Positions 26,136-32,595 of a stretch of 64,000 nt of DNA are shown in pieces (positions within the stretch are counted from its first letter, which is position 1; each line of letters begins with the position of its first letter). The DNA is from Polaromonas sp. (lineage in GTDB: Bacteria > Pseudomonadota > Gammaproteobacteria > Burkholderiales > Burkholderiaceae). Position numbers and translations under genes: made by a program. The notes beneath the pieces were generated by a model. That model was given only the letters and a program-made list of their open reading frames with translations, searched no databases and had not been told where the DNA came from. The DNA lies in assembly GCA_013823505.1 (NCBI GenBank), contig PNMH01000003.1, positions 33,020 to 97,019 on the forward strand. Direction: 5' to 3'.

Positions 26136-26756
26136 ATGCTTCTGCAACGCATCCAGCAACAATTCATCGACAGTGCCGATCTGAAGTACCAGTGCGCACA
26201 GGCCCTCGCACCGGCGGTGGAAGCGGCCACCAACGCCGTGCTGGCCAGCGTCACGGGTGGCGGCAAGGTCCTCACCTGCGGCAACGGTGCATCGGCCGCG
26301 GCGGCCCAACATTTCGCCGCGAGCTTTGTCGGCCGCTACGACCGCGAGCGCCCCGAGCTGGCTGCGTTTTCGCTCTCGGCCGATGCCGCGGTGCTCACCG
26401 GGATCGCCAACGACTTCGACGTGCGCTCGGTCTATGCGCGACAGGTGCGCGCCCTGGGCCAGGCCGGTGACGTGTTGCTGGCGCTCACCACGTCGGGCAA
26501 CTCGTCCAACGTGCTGGCGGCGGTGGAAGCCGCGCACGAGCGCGACATGACGGTGGTGGCACTCACCGGTGCCCGCGGTGGCCAGCTCGCGCTGCTGCTG
26601 CGGGACACCGATGTGCACATTTGTGTGCCGCACGAGCTTGCCGCCCGAATTCTGGAAGTGCATCACCTGGTGCTGCACTGCATATGCGACGGCGTGGACG
26701 CCCAACTGCTGGGTTTGCCCGACGTCTTGACCAACGAACAGGAGAGTTCCCCATGA
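26136..26756 (+). CDS. diaA: SIS-domain protein DiaA (DnaA initiator-associating) / phosphoheptose isomerase-like (206 aa)
   Basis: A single SIS domain: KVLTCGNGASAAAAQHFAAS with the phosphosugar-binding loop, SFVGRYDRERPELAAFSL, LLALTTSGNSSNVLAAVEAA, and ILEVHHLVLHCICDGVDAQL at the end. In E. coli DiaA (yraO) is a GmhA paralogue that helps DnaA assemble at oriC. The position between yraN and the BON lipoprotein gene favours DiaA over GmhA. A TATGAT (26124-26129) ends only six bases before the ATG, which would suit a leaderless transcript if it is a real -10 element. The stop overlaps the next start (ATGA). Confidence 0.87.
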   Translation: MLLQRIQQQFIDSADLKYQCAQALAPAVEAATNAVLASVTGGGKVLTCGNGASAAAAQHFAASFVGRYDRERPELAAFSLSADAAVLTGIANDFDVRSVYARQVRALGQAGDVLLALTTSGNSSNVLAAVEAAHERDMTVVALTGARGGQLALLLRDTDVHICVPHELAARILEVHHLVLHCICDGVDAQLLGLPDVLTNEQESSP

Positions 26757-27403
26757 GCCATTTCCCCTTTGCCATTCGCAGCCGTGTTGCCGCTGCCGTG
26801 CTCGTCGCCGTGACGCTGAGCGTTGGCCTGTCCGCCTGTGCACCCCTGATCGTGGGGGGCGCTGTGGGTGGTGCCCTGGTGGCGGTGGACCGTCGCACCT
26901 CGGGCGCCCAGCTCGACGACCAAGGCATCGAACTGCGAGCGAACAACCGCCTGAAGGACGAACTGGGCGATGCGCGTGCGCGCGTCGCAGTCACAAGCTA
27001 CAACCGCCGTGTGCTGCTCACCGGCGAAGCCGCCAGCGAGGCGGTCAAGACGCAGATCACGCAGATCGTCTCCGGCGTGAGCAACGTGCGGGAAGTCATC
27101 AACGAACTCGGCGTGACCAGCAGCCCGACGCTCAAGGAGCGCGCCAGCGACACGCTGATCACCGGACGCCTCAAGGCCTCACTGGTGGATGCCAAAGACC
27201 TCGCGGCCAGCGCCTTCAAGGTGGTCACGGAGCGCGGCACGGTGTACCTGATGGGCCGCGTGACGCAGCGCGAAGCCGATCGCGCCACCGACCTCGCGCG
27301 CAACACACCGGGCGTGTCGCGCGTGGTTCGCACCTTCGAGATCATCACCGACCAGGAGCTGGCCAACATGCAGCCTCGGCCGGCCGCCAACGAAGCCAAG
27401 TGA
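26753..27403 (+). CDS. dolP: BON-domain outer-membrane lipoprotein DolP/YraP (216 aa)
   Basis: The N-terminal lipoprotein signal ends VTLSVGLSAC (lipobox LSAC). Two BON domains follow: one around RLKDELGDARARVAVTSYNR to INELGVTSSP, and the second around SDTLITGRLKASLVDAKDLA to RTFEIITDQE. DolP binds anionic phospholipids and supports outer-membrane integrity. ATG 26753 has AGGAGAG at about 6 bases and overlaps the diaA stop by 4. The gene ends with an intrinsic terminator 6 bases later. Confidence 0.92.
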   Translation: MSHFPFAIRSRVAAAVLVAVTLSVGLSACAPLIVGGAVGGALVAVDRRTSGAQLDDQGIELRANNRLKDELGDARARVAVTSYNRRVLLTGEAASEAVKTQITQIVSGVSNVREVINELGVTSSPTLKERASDTLITGRLKASLVDAKDLAASAFKVVTERGTVYLMGRVTQREADRATDLARNTPGVSRVVRTFEIITDQELANMQPRPAANEAK

Positions 27404-27409
27404 CCCAAC

Positions 27410-27433
27410 AACAGCGCCCTTGGCGCTGTTTTT
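27410..27433 (+). terminator. Rho-independent terminator after dolP
   Basis: A 9-bp stem AACAGCGCC / GGCGCTGTT with loop CTT (27410-27430) continues into a T-run (27429-27433). It also overlaps the last codon of the convergent dehydrogenase gene. Confidence 0.9.
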
Positions 27434-28334
27434 ACTTCAGCCGCTTGATCAGGCTGGACGTGTCCAGACGGTTGCCGCCCATGGCCTGCACGTCGGCATA
27501 AAACTGGTCCACCAGCGCGGTGACCGGCAAGCGGGCACCGTTGCGCTTGGCCTCGTCGAGCACCAGGCCCAGGTCCTTGCGCATCCAGTCCACGGCAAAA
27601 CCAAAGTCGAACTTGTCGGCCACCATGGTCTTGCCGCGGTTGTCGAGCTGCCAGCTCTGTGCGGCACCTTTACCGATCACATCCAGCACCTGGTTCATGT
27701 CGAGACCGGCCTTCTGGCCAAAGGCAATGGCTTCAGACAGGCCTTGCACCAGCCCGGCGATGCAGATCTGGTTGACCATCTTGGTGAGCTGGCCGGCGCC
27801 CGACTCGCCCAGCAGCGTGAACGCGCGCGAGAACGCCATGGCAGCCGGTTTCACCGCGTCGAAGGCCGCTGCGTCACCGCCACACATCACGGTGAGCAGG
27901 CCATTGACCGCACCGGCCTGACCGCCGGACACCGGCGCGTCCACGAAGGACAGACCGAGCGTCTTGGCGGCCTGGTACAGCTCGCGGGCCACATCGGCCG
28001 AGGCCGTGGTGTGATCCACAAAGATGGCGCCAGCGGCCATGCCGGCGAACGCACCGTCGGCGCCCAGCGTGATGGAGCGCAGGTCGTCGTCGTTGCCCAC
28101 GCAGGCGAACACGATCTCGGCACCTTGAGCCGCCTCGCGCGGCGTGGACTGGTGCGCGCCACCAAATTCATCCACCCAGGCCGCAGCTTTGGCGCTCGAC
28201 CGGTTGTAGACCGTCACCGAATGCCCGGCACGCGCCAGGTGCCCCGCCATGGGATAGCCCATGACACCCAGGCCGATGAAGGCGACTTTGCGGGCAGGGT
28301 TGGATTCGTAAGTGCGTTCAGCAATGTTGCTCAT
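27432..28334 (-). CDS. NAD(P)-dependent 3-hydroxyisobutyrate dehydrogenase / tartronate semialdehyde reductase family (300 aa)
   Basis: Beta-hydroxyacid dehydrogenase: the N-terminal Rossmann motif KVAFIGLGVMGYPMAGHLAR, the substrate-binding signature FVDAPVSGGQAGAVNGLLTV, and the catalytic lysine segment GQLTKMVNQICIAGLVQGLS (K in TKMVNQ). Such enzymes oxidise 3-hydroxyisobutyrate or reduce tartronate semialdehyde. Its neighbours do not decide the substrate, so no gene name is given. Start ATG 28334 has only a weak GAG upstream. Expression is probably separate from pilTU, because a long hairpin element lies between. Confidence 0.9.
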   Translation of the reverse strand: MSNIAERTYESNPARKVAFIGLGVMGYPMAGHLARAGHSVTVYNRSSAKAAAWVDEFGGAHQSTPREAAQGAEIVFACVGNDDDLRSITLGADGAFAGMAAGAIFVDHTTASADVARELYQAAKTLGLSFVDAPVSGGQAGAVNGLLTVMCGGDAAAFDAVKPAAMAFSRAFTLLGESGAGQLTKMVNQICIAGLVQGLSEAIAFGQKAGLDMNQVLDVIGKGAAQSWQLDNRGKTMVADKFDFGFAVDWMRKDLGLVLDEAKRNGARLPVTALVDQFYADVQAMGGNRLDTSSLIKRLK

Positions 28335-28380
28335 GAAAAGCTCTCGGAGGTTGGAAGGGTTTCAATTCAAGAATGCCGCG

Positions 28381-28455
28381 GAACTGGCTCTGCCAGGCCG
28401 CAGGCATTGCCCCTTGGGGGGGTGACGCGCCGCAAGGCGCGGCGCGGGGGGTCAC
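28381..28455. repeat. Second type of dispersed GC hairpin element at the 3' end of pilU
   Basis: It contains CGCGCC/GGCGCG (28426-28441) closed by a GCAA tetraloop, nested inside GTGAC (28422-28426) and GTCAC (28451-28455), with CCCC/GGGG runs next to it. The pilU stop codon (28452-28454) is inside the element. It differs in sequence from the copies at 9604, 18055 and 45669. Confidence 0.6.
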
Positions 28456-29588
28456 ACGATCGTGAGGTGCTCGGTGCCCGCCGCCAGATCGAGCGTCTTG
28501 GCCCGCTGGCTGTTGAGCTTGATCTGCAGGCGCAGGTCGTTGAGGGAGTCGGCGTTGCGCAGTGCGTCTTCAAACGTGATCAGGTTGGCCTCGAACGCGT
28601 TGAACAGCGCTTGGTCAAACGTCTGCATGCCCATCTGGTTGCTCTTCTTCATGATCTCCTTGATCTCGGCGACATCGCCTTTGAAGATCAGGTCGGAGAT
28701 CAGCGGCGAGTTCAGCATGATCTCCACCGCAGCGTGGCGACCCTTGTTGTCCTGGCGGGGAATCAGGCGCTGCGACACCAGGGCGCGGAGGTTGAGGGAG
28801 AGGTCCATCAGCAGCTGGGTGCGACGCTCTTCGGGGAAGAAGTTGATGATGCGGTCCAACGCCTGGTTGGCGCTGTTGGCGTGCAGCGTGGCCAGGCAGA
28901 GGTGGCCGGTTTCGCTGAACTGGATCGCATGCTCCATGGTCTCGCGGTCGCGGATCTCGCCCATCAGGATCACGTCTGGCGCCTGGCGCAGCGTGTTCTT
29001 CAGCGCGGCTTCCCAGCTGTCGGTGTCCAGGCCCACTTCGCGTTGTGTCACCACGCAGTTCTTGTGCGGGTGCACGAATTCCACCGGGTCTTCGATCGTG
29101 ATGATGTGGCCGTGCGTGTTCTCGTTGCGCCAGTCGACCATGGCAGCCAGCGACGTGGACTTGCCCGAGCCGGTGGCGCCCACCAGGATGCACAGGCCGC
29201 GCTTGGACAGCACCACGTCTTTGAGCACCTGCGGCAGACCCAGTTTGTCGATGGTGGGCAGCACGGCGGGAATGGTCCGCATCACCATGCCGACCTTGCC
29301 TTGCTGGATGAAGGCGCTCACGCGGAAGCGGCCGATGGCGGGCGGCGAAATCGCGAAGTTGCACTCCTTGGTGCGCTCGAACTCGGCCGCCTGCTTGTCG
29401 TTCATGATGGCCCGCGCCAGTGCCAGCGTGTGCGAGGCGTTCAGCGGTTGCGGCGACACTTTGACCACCGAGCCGTCGACCTTGATCGCTGGTGGAAAGT
29501 CGGCGGTGAGGAAGAGGTCGCTGCCGCTGCGGCTGAGCATCAGGCGCAGCAAGTCGTTGACGAATTTCGATGCCTGGTCGCGTTCCAT
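28452..29588 (-). CDS. pilU: Type IV pilus retraction-associated ATPase PilU (378 aa)
   Basis: PilT/PilU secretion-ATPase: N-terminal PAS-like domain with SRSGSDLFLTADFPPAIKVD, Walker A LVGATGSGKSTSLAAMVDWR, Asp box ITIEDPVEFVHPHKNCVVTQ, Walker B DVILMGEIRDRETMEHAIQF and His box GHLCLATLHANSANQALDRI. The longer C-terminal tail and PilU-specific features separate it from PilT. It acts with PilT at the inner-membrane base of type IVa pili to power retraction (twitching, DNA uptake). A GAAGG sits before ATG 29588. It lies 18 bp downstream of pilT, in one operon. Confidence 0.95.
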   Translation of the reverse strand: MERDQASKFVNDLLRLMLSRSGSDLFLTADFPPAIKVDGSVVKVSPQPLNASHTLALARAIMNDKQAAEFERTKECNFAISPPAIGRFRVSAFIQQGKVGMVMRTIPAVLPTIDKLGLPQVLKDVVLSKRGLCILVGATGSGKSTSLAAMVDWRNENTHGHIITIEDPVEFVHPHKNCVVTQREVGLDTDSWEAALKNTLRQAPDVILMGEIRDRETMEHAIQFSETGHLCLATLHANSANQALDRIINFFPEERRTQLLMDLSLNLRALVSQRLIPRQDNKGRHAAVEIMLNSPLISDLIFKGDVAEIKEIMKKSNQMGMQTFDQALFNAFEANLITFEDALRNADSLNDLRLQIKLNSQRAKTLDLAAGTEHLTIV

Positions 29589-29606
29589 GTGTCTGCCTTC
29601 TTGTGC

Positions 29607-30650
29607 TCAACCGGGGAAGTTTTCCGGGATCTTCGCTTTGCCGCGTGCCTCGGCCGGGCTGATCACGTTGCGCTTGACCAGTTCCGAGAGGTTCTGGTCC
29701 AGCGTCTGCATGCCCACGTTGCTGCCGGTCTGGATGGCCGAGTACATCTGCGCCACCTTGGCCTCGCGGATCAGGTTGCGGATGGCGCTGGTGCCCAACA
29801 TGATTTCGTGCGCAGCCACGCGGCCCGAACCATCTTTGGTCTTGCACAAAGTTTGGGAAATCACGGCCACCAGCGATTCGGACAACATGGCGCGAACCAT
29901 GTCTTTCTCTTCGGCCGGGAACACGTCGATGATGCGGTCGATGGTCTTGGCAGCGCTCGAGGTGTGCAGCGTGCCGAACACCAGGTGGCCGGTTTCGGCG
30001 GCCGTCATGGCCAGGCGAATGGTCTCCAGGTCGCGCATCTCGCCCACCAGGATCGCGTCCGGGTCTTCGCGCAAGGCCGAGCGCAAGGCGTTGGAGAAGC
30101 TCAGCGTGTGCGGTCCCACTTCGCGCTGGTTCACCAGGCACTTCTTGGATTCGTGCACGAACTCCACCGGGTCTTCCACCGTGAGGATGTGGCCGTACTC
30201 GGTTTCGTTGAGGTGGTTGACCATGCCGGCCAGCGTGGTGGACTTGCCCGAACCCGTGGGACCGGTCACCAGCACCAGGCCGCGTGGGCGCAACGCCAAG
30301 TCACCAAAGATCTTGGGCGCGTTGAGCTGCTCCAGCGTGAGGATCTTGCTCGGGATGGTCCGGAACACCGCGCCGGCGCCGCGGTTGTGGTTGAAGGCGT
30401 TGACGCGGAAGCGGGCCAGGCCTTCGATTTCGAACGAGAAGTCGCACTCCAGGAACTCTTCGTACTGCTTGCGCTGGCTGTCGTTCATGATGTCGTACAC
30501 CATGCCGTGCACCTGCTTGTGGTCCAGCGGTTCGACGTTGATGCGCCTCACATCACCATGCACCCGTATCATGGGTGGAAGACCGGCCGAGAGGTGAAGA
30601 TCGGATGCTTTGTTCTTGACACTGAAGGCAAGCAATTGGGTGATATCCAT
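29607..30650 (-). CDS. pilT: Type IV pilus retraction ATPase PilT (347 aa)
   Basis: It begins MDITQLLAFSVKNKASDLHL, the canonical PilT start. It has Walker A LVTGPTGSGKSTTLAGMVNH, Asp box LTVEDPVEFVHESKKCLVNQ, Walker B DAILVGEMRDLETIRLAMTA, His box GHLVFGTLHTSSAAKTIDRI, and the AIRNLIREAKVAQMYSAIQT signature close to the C-terminus. It is a hexameric motor that depolymerises type IV pili. ATG 30650 has no clear Shine-Dalgarno; in-frame extension upstream runs through the divergent yggS gene and is rejected. The 39-bp gap to yggS means the pilT promoter overlaps yggS coding sequence. Confidence 0.96.
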   Translation of the reverse strand: MDITQLLAFSVKNKASDLHLSAGLPPMIRVHGDVRRINVEPLDHKQVHGMVYDIMNDSQRKQYEEFLECDFSFEIEGLARFRVNAFNHNRGAGAVFRTIPSKILTLEQLNAPKIFGDLALRPRGLVLVTGPTGSGKSTTLAGMVNHLNETEYGHILTVEDPVEFVHESKKCLVNQREVGPHTLSFSNALRSALREDPDAILVGEMRDLETIRLAMTAAETGHLVFGTLHTSSAAKTIDRIIDVFPAEEKDMVRAMLSESLVAVISQTLCKTKDGSGRVAAHEIMLGTSAIRNLIREAKVAQMYSAIQTGSNVGMQTLDQNLSELVKRNVISPAEARGKAKIPENFPG

Positions 30651-30689
30651 CCCGAGGTCCCGTGCGGTGTTGAGGTATGACGACTGATT

Positions 30690-31406
30690 ATGACGACGAT
30701 TGAAGGCAATCTCCAACAGGTTCGAGAGCGTTTGAAGCAGGCCTGTGCACTCGCGGGACGCGATGTGAACGCCGTGACCTTGCTCGCGGTTTCCAAGACG
30801 TTTGACGCCGATGCCGTCTGTCTGGCACTCGATGCCGGTCAGCATGCTTTTGGCGAAAACTATGTGCAGGAAGGCACGGAAAAGATCGAGACCTTGCGCC
30901 GGCTCAGGCCCGATGCTGCGCTGCAATGGCATTGCATCGGACCGTTGCAAAGCAACAAAACACGGCCAGTGGCCGAGCGTTTTGATTGGGTTCAATCGGT
31001 CGACCGGCTCAAGATTGCGCAGCGTTTGAGCGAGCAACGCCCGGCCGGGCTGGCGGACTTGCAGATCTGCCTGCAGGTCAATGTGGATGGTGGCGCGAAC
31101 AAGTCGGGTGTTGAACCCGGGGCGCTGGCCGAACTGGCTCAGGAGGTGGCGCGCCTGCCGCGCCTCAAATTGCGCGGTCTCATGTGCATTCCCGAACCGG
31201 CGCCGGACTTTGCGACCCAGCGCGATCTGTTCCTTCGCGCCAAGGCCTTGTTTGATCAGCTCAGCGCAGATGGCCTGGCGCTCGACACCTTGTCCATGGG
31301 CATGAGCGACGACCTCGAGGCCGCCGTGGCCGCCGGCTCGACGATGGTGCGCGTGGGGCGGGGCGTCTTCGGCAGTCGGCCCGCCAAGCTCACTTCAGTG
31401 GTTTGA
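30690..31406 (+). CDS. yggS: YggS/PROSC family pyridoxal-phosphate homeostasis protein (238 aa)
   Basis: Alanine-racemase-like TIM barrel without the second domain. PLP lysine in TLLAVSKTFDADAVCLAL; FGENYVQEGTEKI; WHCIGPLQSNKTRPVAERFD; LQVNVDGGANKSGVEPGALA; LKLRGLMCIPEPAPD; and TLSMGMSDDLEAAVAAGSTM with the final VRVGRG. It binds PLP and buffers its level in the cytosol. The divergent pairing with pilT is common in betaproteobacteria. Its 3' end overlaps the convergent DUF3617 gene by 17 bases. Confidence 0.95.
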   Translation: MTTIEGNLQQVRERLKQACALAGRDVNAVTLLAVSKTFDADAVCLALDAGQHAFGENYVQEGTEKIETLRRLRPDAALQWHCIGPLQSNKTRPVAERFDWVQSVDRLKIAQRLSEQRPAGLADLQICLQVNVDGGANKSGVEPGALAELAQEVARLPRLKLRGLMCIPEPAPDFATQRDLFLRAKALFDQLSADGLALDTLSMGMSDDLEAAVAAGSTMVRVGRGVFGSRPAKLTSVV

Positions 31407-31935
31407 CCGCGCCGCAACTGGCCGCCAACCACTTCCCCTGCCCATCCAGCGTGGTGCTCACCGGTTTGCCCTGGTGCGTGCTTTTCATCAACATCGTCAT
31501 CGTGTAGGCGGTGTCGCCGCTGAAGGTGTAGGTGCCTTCGCCCGAGGACGGTGGGTTCTTGCAGACGAAACTCATCTTGAGTGAGCTGGCGCTGCGCGAG
31601 GTGATGGTGGTCGTGCATTCGCCTTCGGTCTGCACCGGCATGTCCTGCTTGGCCGCCATCTCGGGTGTGATGCAGACCTTCATGGCCATGCCGCCGCCCG
31701 CACCCGCGACCGGCATCGACATGCCCTGCTTGGCCAGCATGTCCTGCATCATTTTTTTCTCGGCTGGCGAGAGGCCAGCCATCTGCTGCTGCATCTGCGC
31801 CATGGCCTTGTCCATCTCGGGGTTGCCGCCCATCTTCTGGTTGATTTCCCACAGACCGGGTTTGGTGGTCTGGGCGTGGGCCGCGGAAACGCACACGCAG
31901 GCGCTCAGCAACAGGGCAAACGAGAGACGTGGCAT
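31390..31935 (-). CDS. Exported DUF3617 family protein (181 aa)
   Basis: The Sec signal is MPRLSFALLLSACVCVSAAH then AQ, with a likely cleavage after AHA. The mature protein begins QTTKPGLWEINQKMGGNPEM, the DUF3617 hallmark (KPGLWE). It has four spaced cysteines (KVCITPEM, EGECTTTI, SFVCKNPP and AASCGAVK) that could form disulfides. The middle is methionine-rich (about residues 35-85). The role of the family is unknown; the protein should be periplasmic. Start ATG 31935 is supported by AGGAG at 5 bases. It overlaps the end of yggS. Confidence 0.88.
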   Translation of the reverse strand: MPRLSFALLLSACVCVSAAHAQTTKPGLWEINQKMGGNPEMDKAMAQMQQQMAGLSPAEKKMMQDMLAKQGMSMPVAGAGGGMAMKVCITPEMAAKQDMPVQTEGECTTTITSRSASSLKMSFVCKNPPSSGEGTYTFSGDTAYTMTMLMKSTHQGKPVSTTLDGQGKWLAASCGAVKPLK

Positions 31936-32016
31936 GGTGGCTCCTGGAAGTGATGGGCTCATTGTGCGAACGCGGCTCCTGCTGTCAACGCCTGTGTCAA
32001 CGGATCACAAGGGGCC

Positions 32017-32490
32017 TCAGAGTGGCAGTTGCGAACTGTTCTTCACCTCTTCCATCACCGCGTACGTGCGTGTCTCGCGCACGCCCGGCAACTGCCACAG
32101 CACGCTGCCGGCGAAGTCGCGGTAGGCGGCCATGTCGGCCATGCGGGTCTTGAGCAGATAGTCAAAACCGCCGGCGACCATGTGGCATTCCATGATCTCG
32201 TCGCGCACGTGCACCGCGGCCTTGAACTCGTTGAACACGTTGGGCGTGGTGCGGTCCAGCAGCACTTCCACGAACACCATCATCCCGCGCCCGAGCTTGA
32301 GCGGGTTCAGCCGGGCCTCAAAGCCGAGGATGAAACCGTCGCGCTGCAGGCGCTGCGTGCGCGCCAGCACGGCGGTGGGTGAGAGTGCCACCGCCTCGGC
32401 GAGTTTCAGGTTGGTGAGACGGCCGTCGGCCTGCAAGAGCTTGAGGATCTTGAGATCGATGCGGTCGGGTTCGGCGGTACTGGCTTCCAT
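32017..32490 (-). CDS. putR: Lrp/AsnC-family regulator, probable proline-catabolism regulator PutR (157 aa)
   Basis: N-terminal winged HTH: RIDLKILKLLQADGRLTNLK, LAEAVALSPTAVLARTQRLQ. The C-terminal RAM ligand domain has LGRGMMVFVEVLLDRTTPNV and VAGGFDYLLKTRMADMAAYR. Lrp-type regulators of this kind activate putA in response to proline in alphaproteobacteria and several betaproteobacteria. It is divergent from putA with 105 bp between and a perfect palindrome in the gap, and the PutA here lacks its own DNA-binding domain, so the assignment as PutR follows from context. Confidence 0.85.
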   Translation of the reverse strand: MEASTAEPDRIDLKILKLLQADGRLTNLKLAEAVALSPTAVLARTQRLQRDGFILGFEARLNPLKLGRGMMVFVEVLLDRTTPNVFNEFKAAVHVRDEIMECHMVAGGFDYLLKTRMADMAAYRDFAGSVLWQLPGVRETRTYAVMEEVKNSSQLPL

Positions 32491-32516
32491 GGCGGTGAAT
32501 TATCCAGTTTTGCGGC

Positions 32517-32535
32517 AACTTTTTGGTCAAAAGTT
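32517..32535. promoter_or_regulatory. Putative PutR/Lrp operator in the putR-putA intergenic region
   Basis: A perfect inverted repeat AACTTTT (32517-32523) and AAAAGTT (32529-32535) with a 5-bp centre TGGTC. Its AT-rich flanks in an otherwise GC-rich window and its position 27 bp from putR and 60 bp from putA fit a shared operator. Confidence 0.6.
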
Positions 32536-32595
32536 CGGCGCTGGTGGCGGGAACATACGCAGATTCACGAATCAACGCCCCCTCTGGAGTCCTTC

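Noticed and set aside
26136..26756. Naming the SIS protein GmhA (LPS heptose isomerase)
   Set aside because: The yraN - SIS - BON order matches the DiaA locus, although sequence alone does not fully exclude phosphoheptose isomerase activity.
27420..30680. A 1086-codon open frame on the plus strand opposite the dehydrogenase, pilU and pilT genes
   Set aside because: It is fully antisense to three well-supported genes, has the His/Gln/Val-rich composition of a shadow frame in GC-rich DNA and shows no domain.
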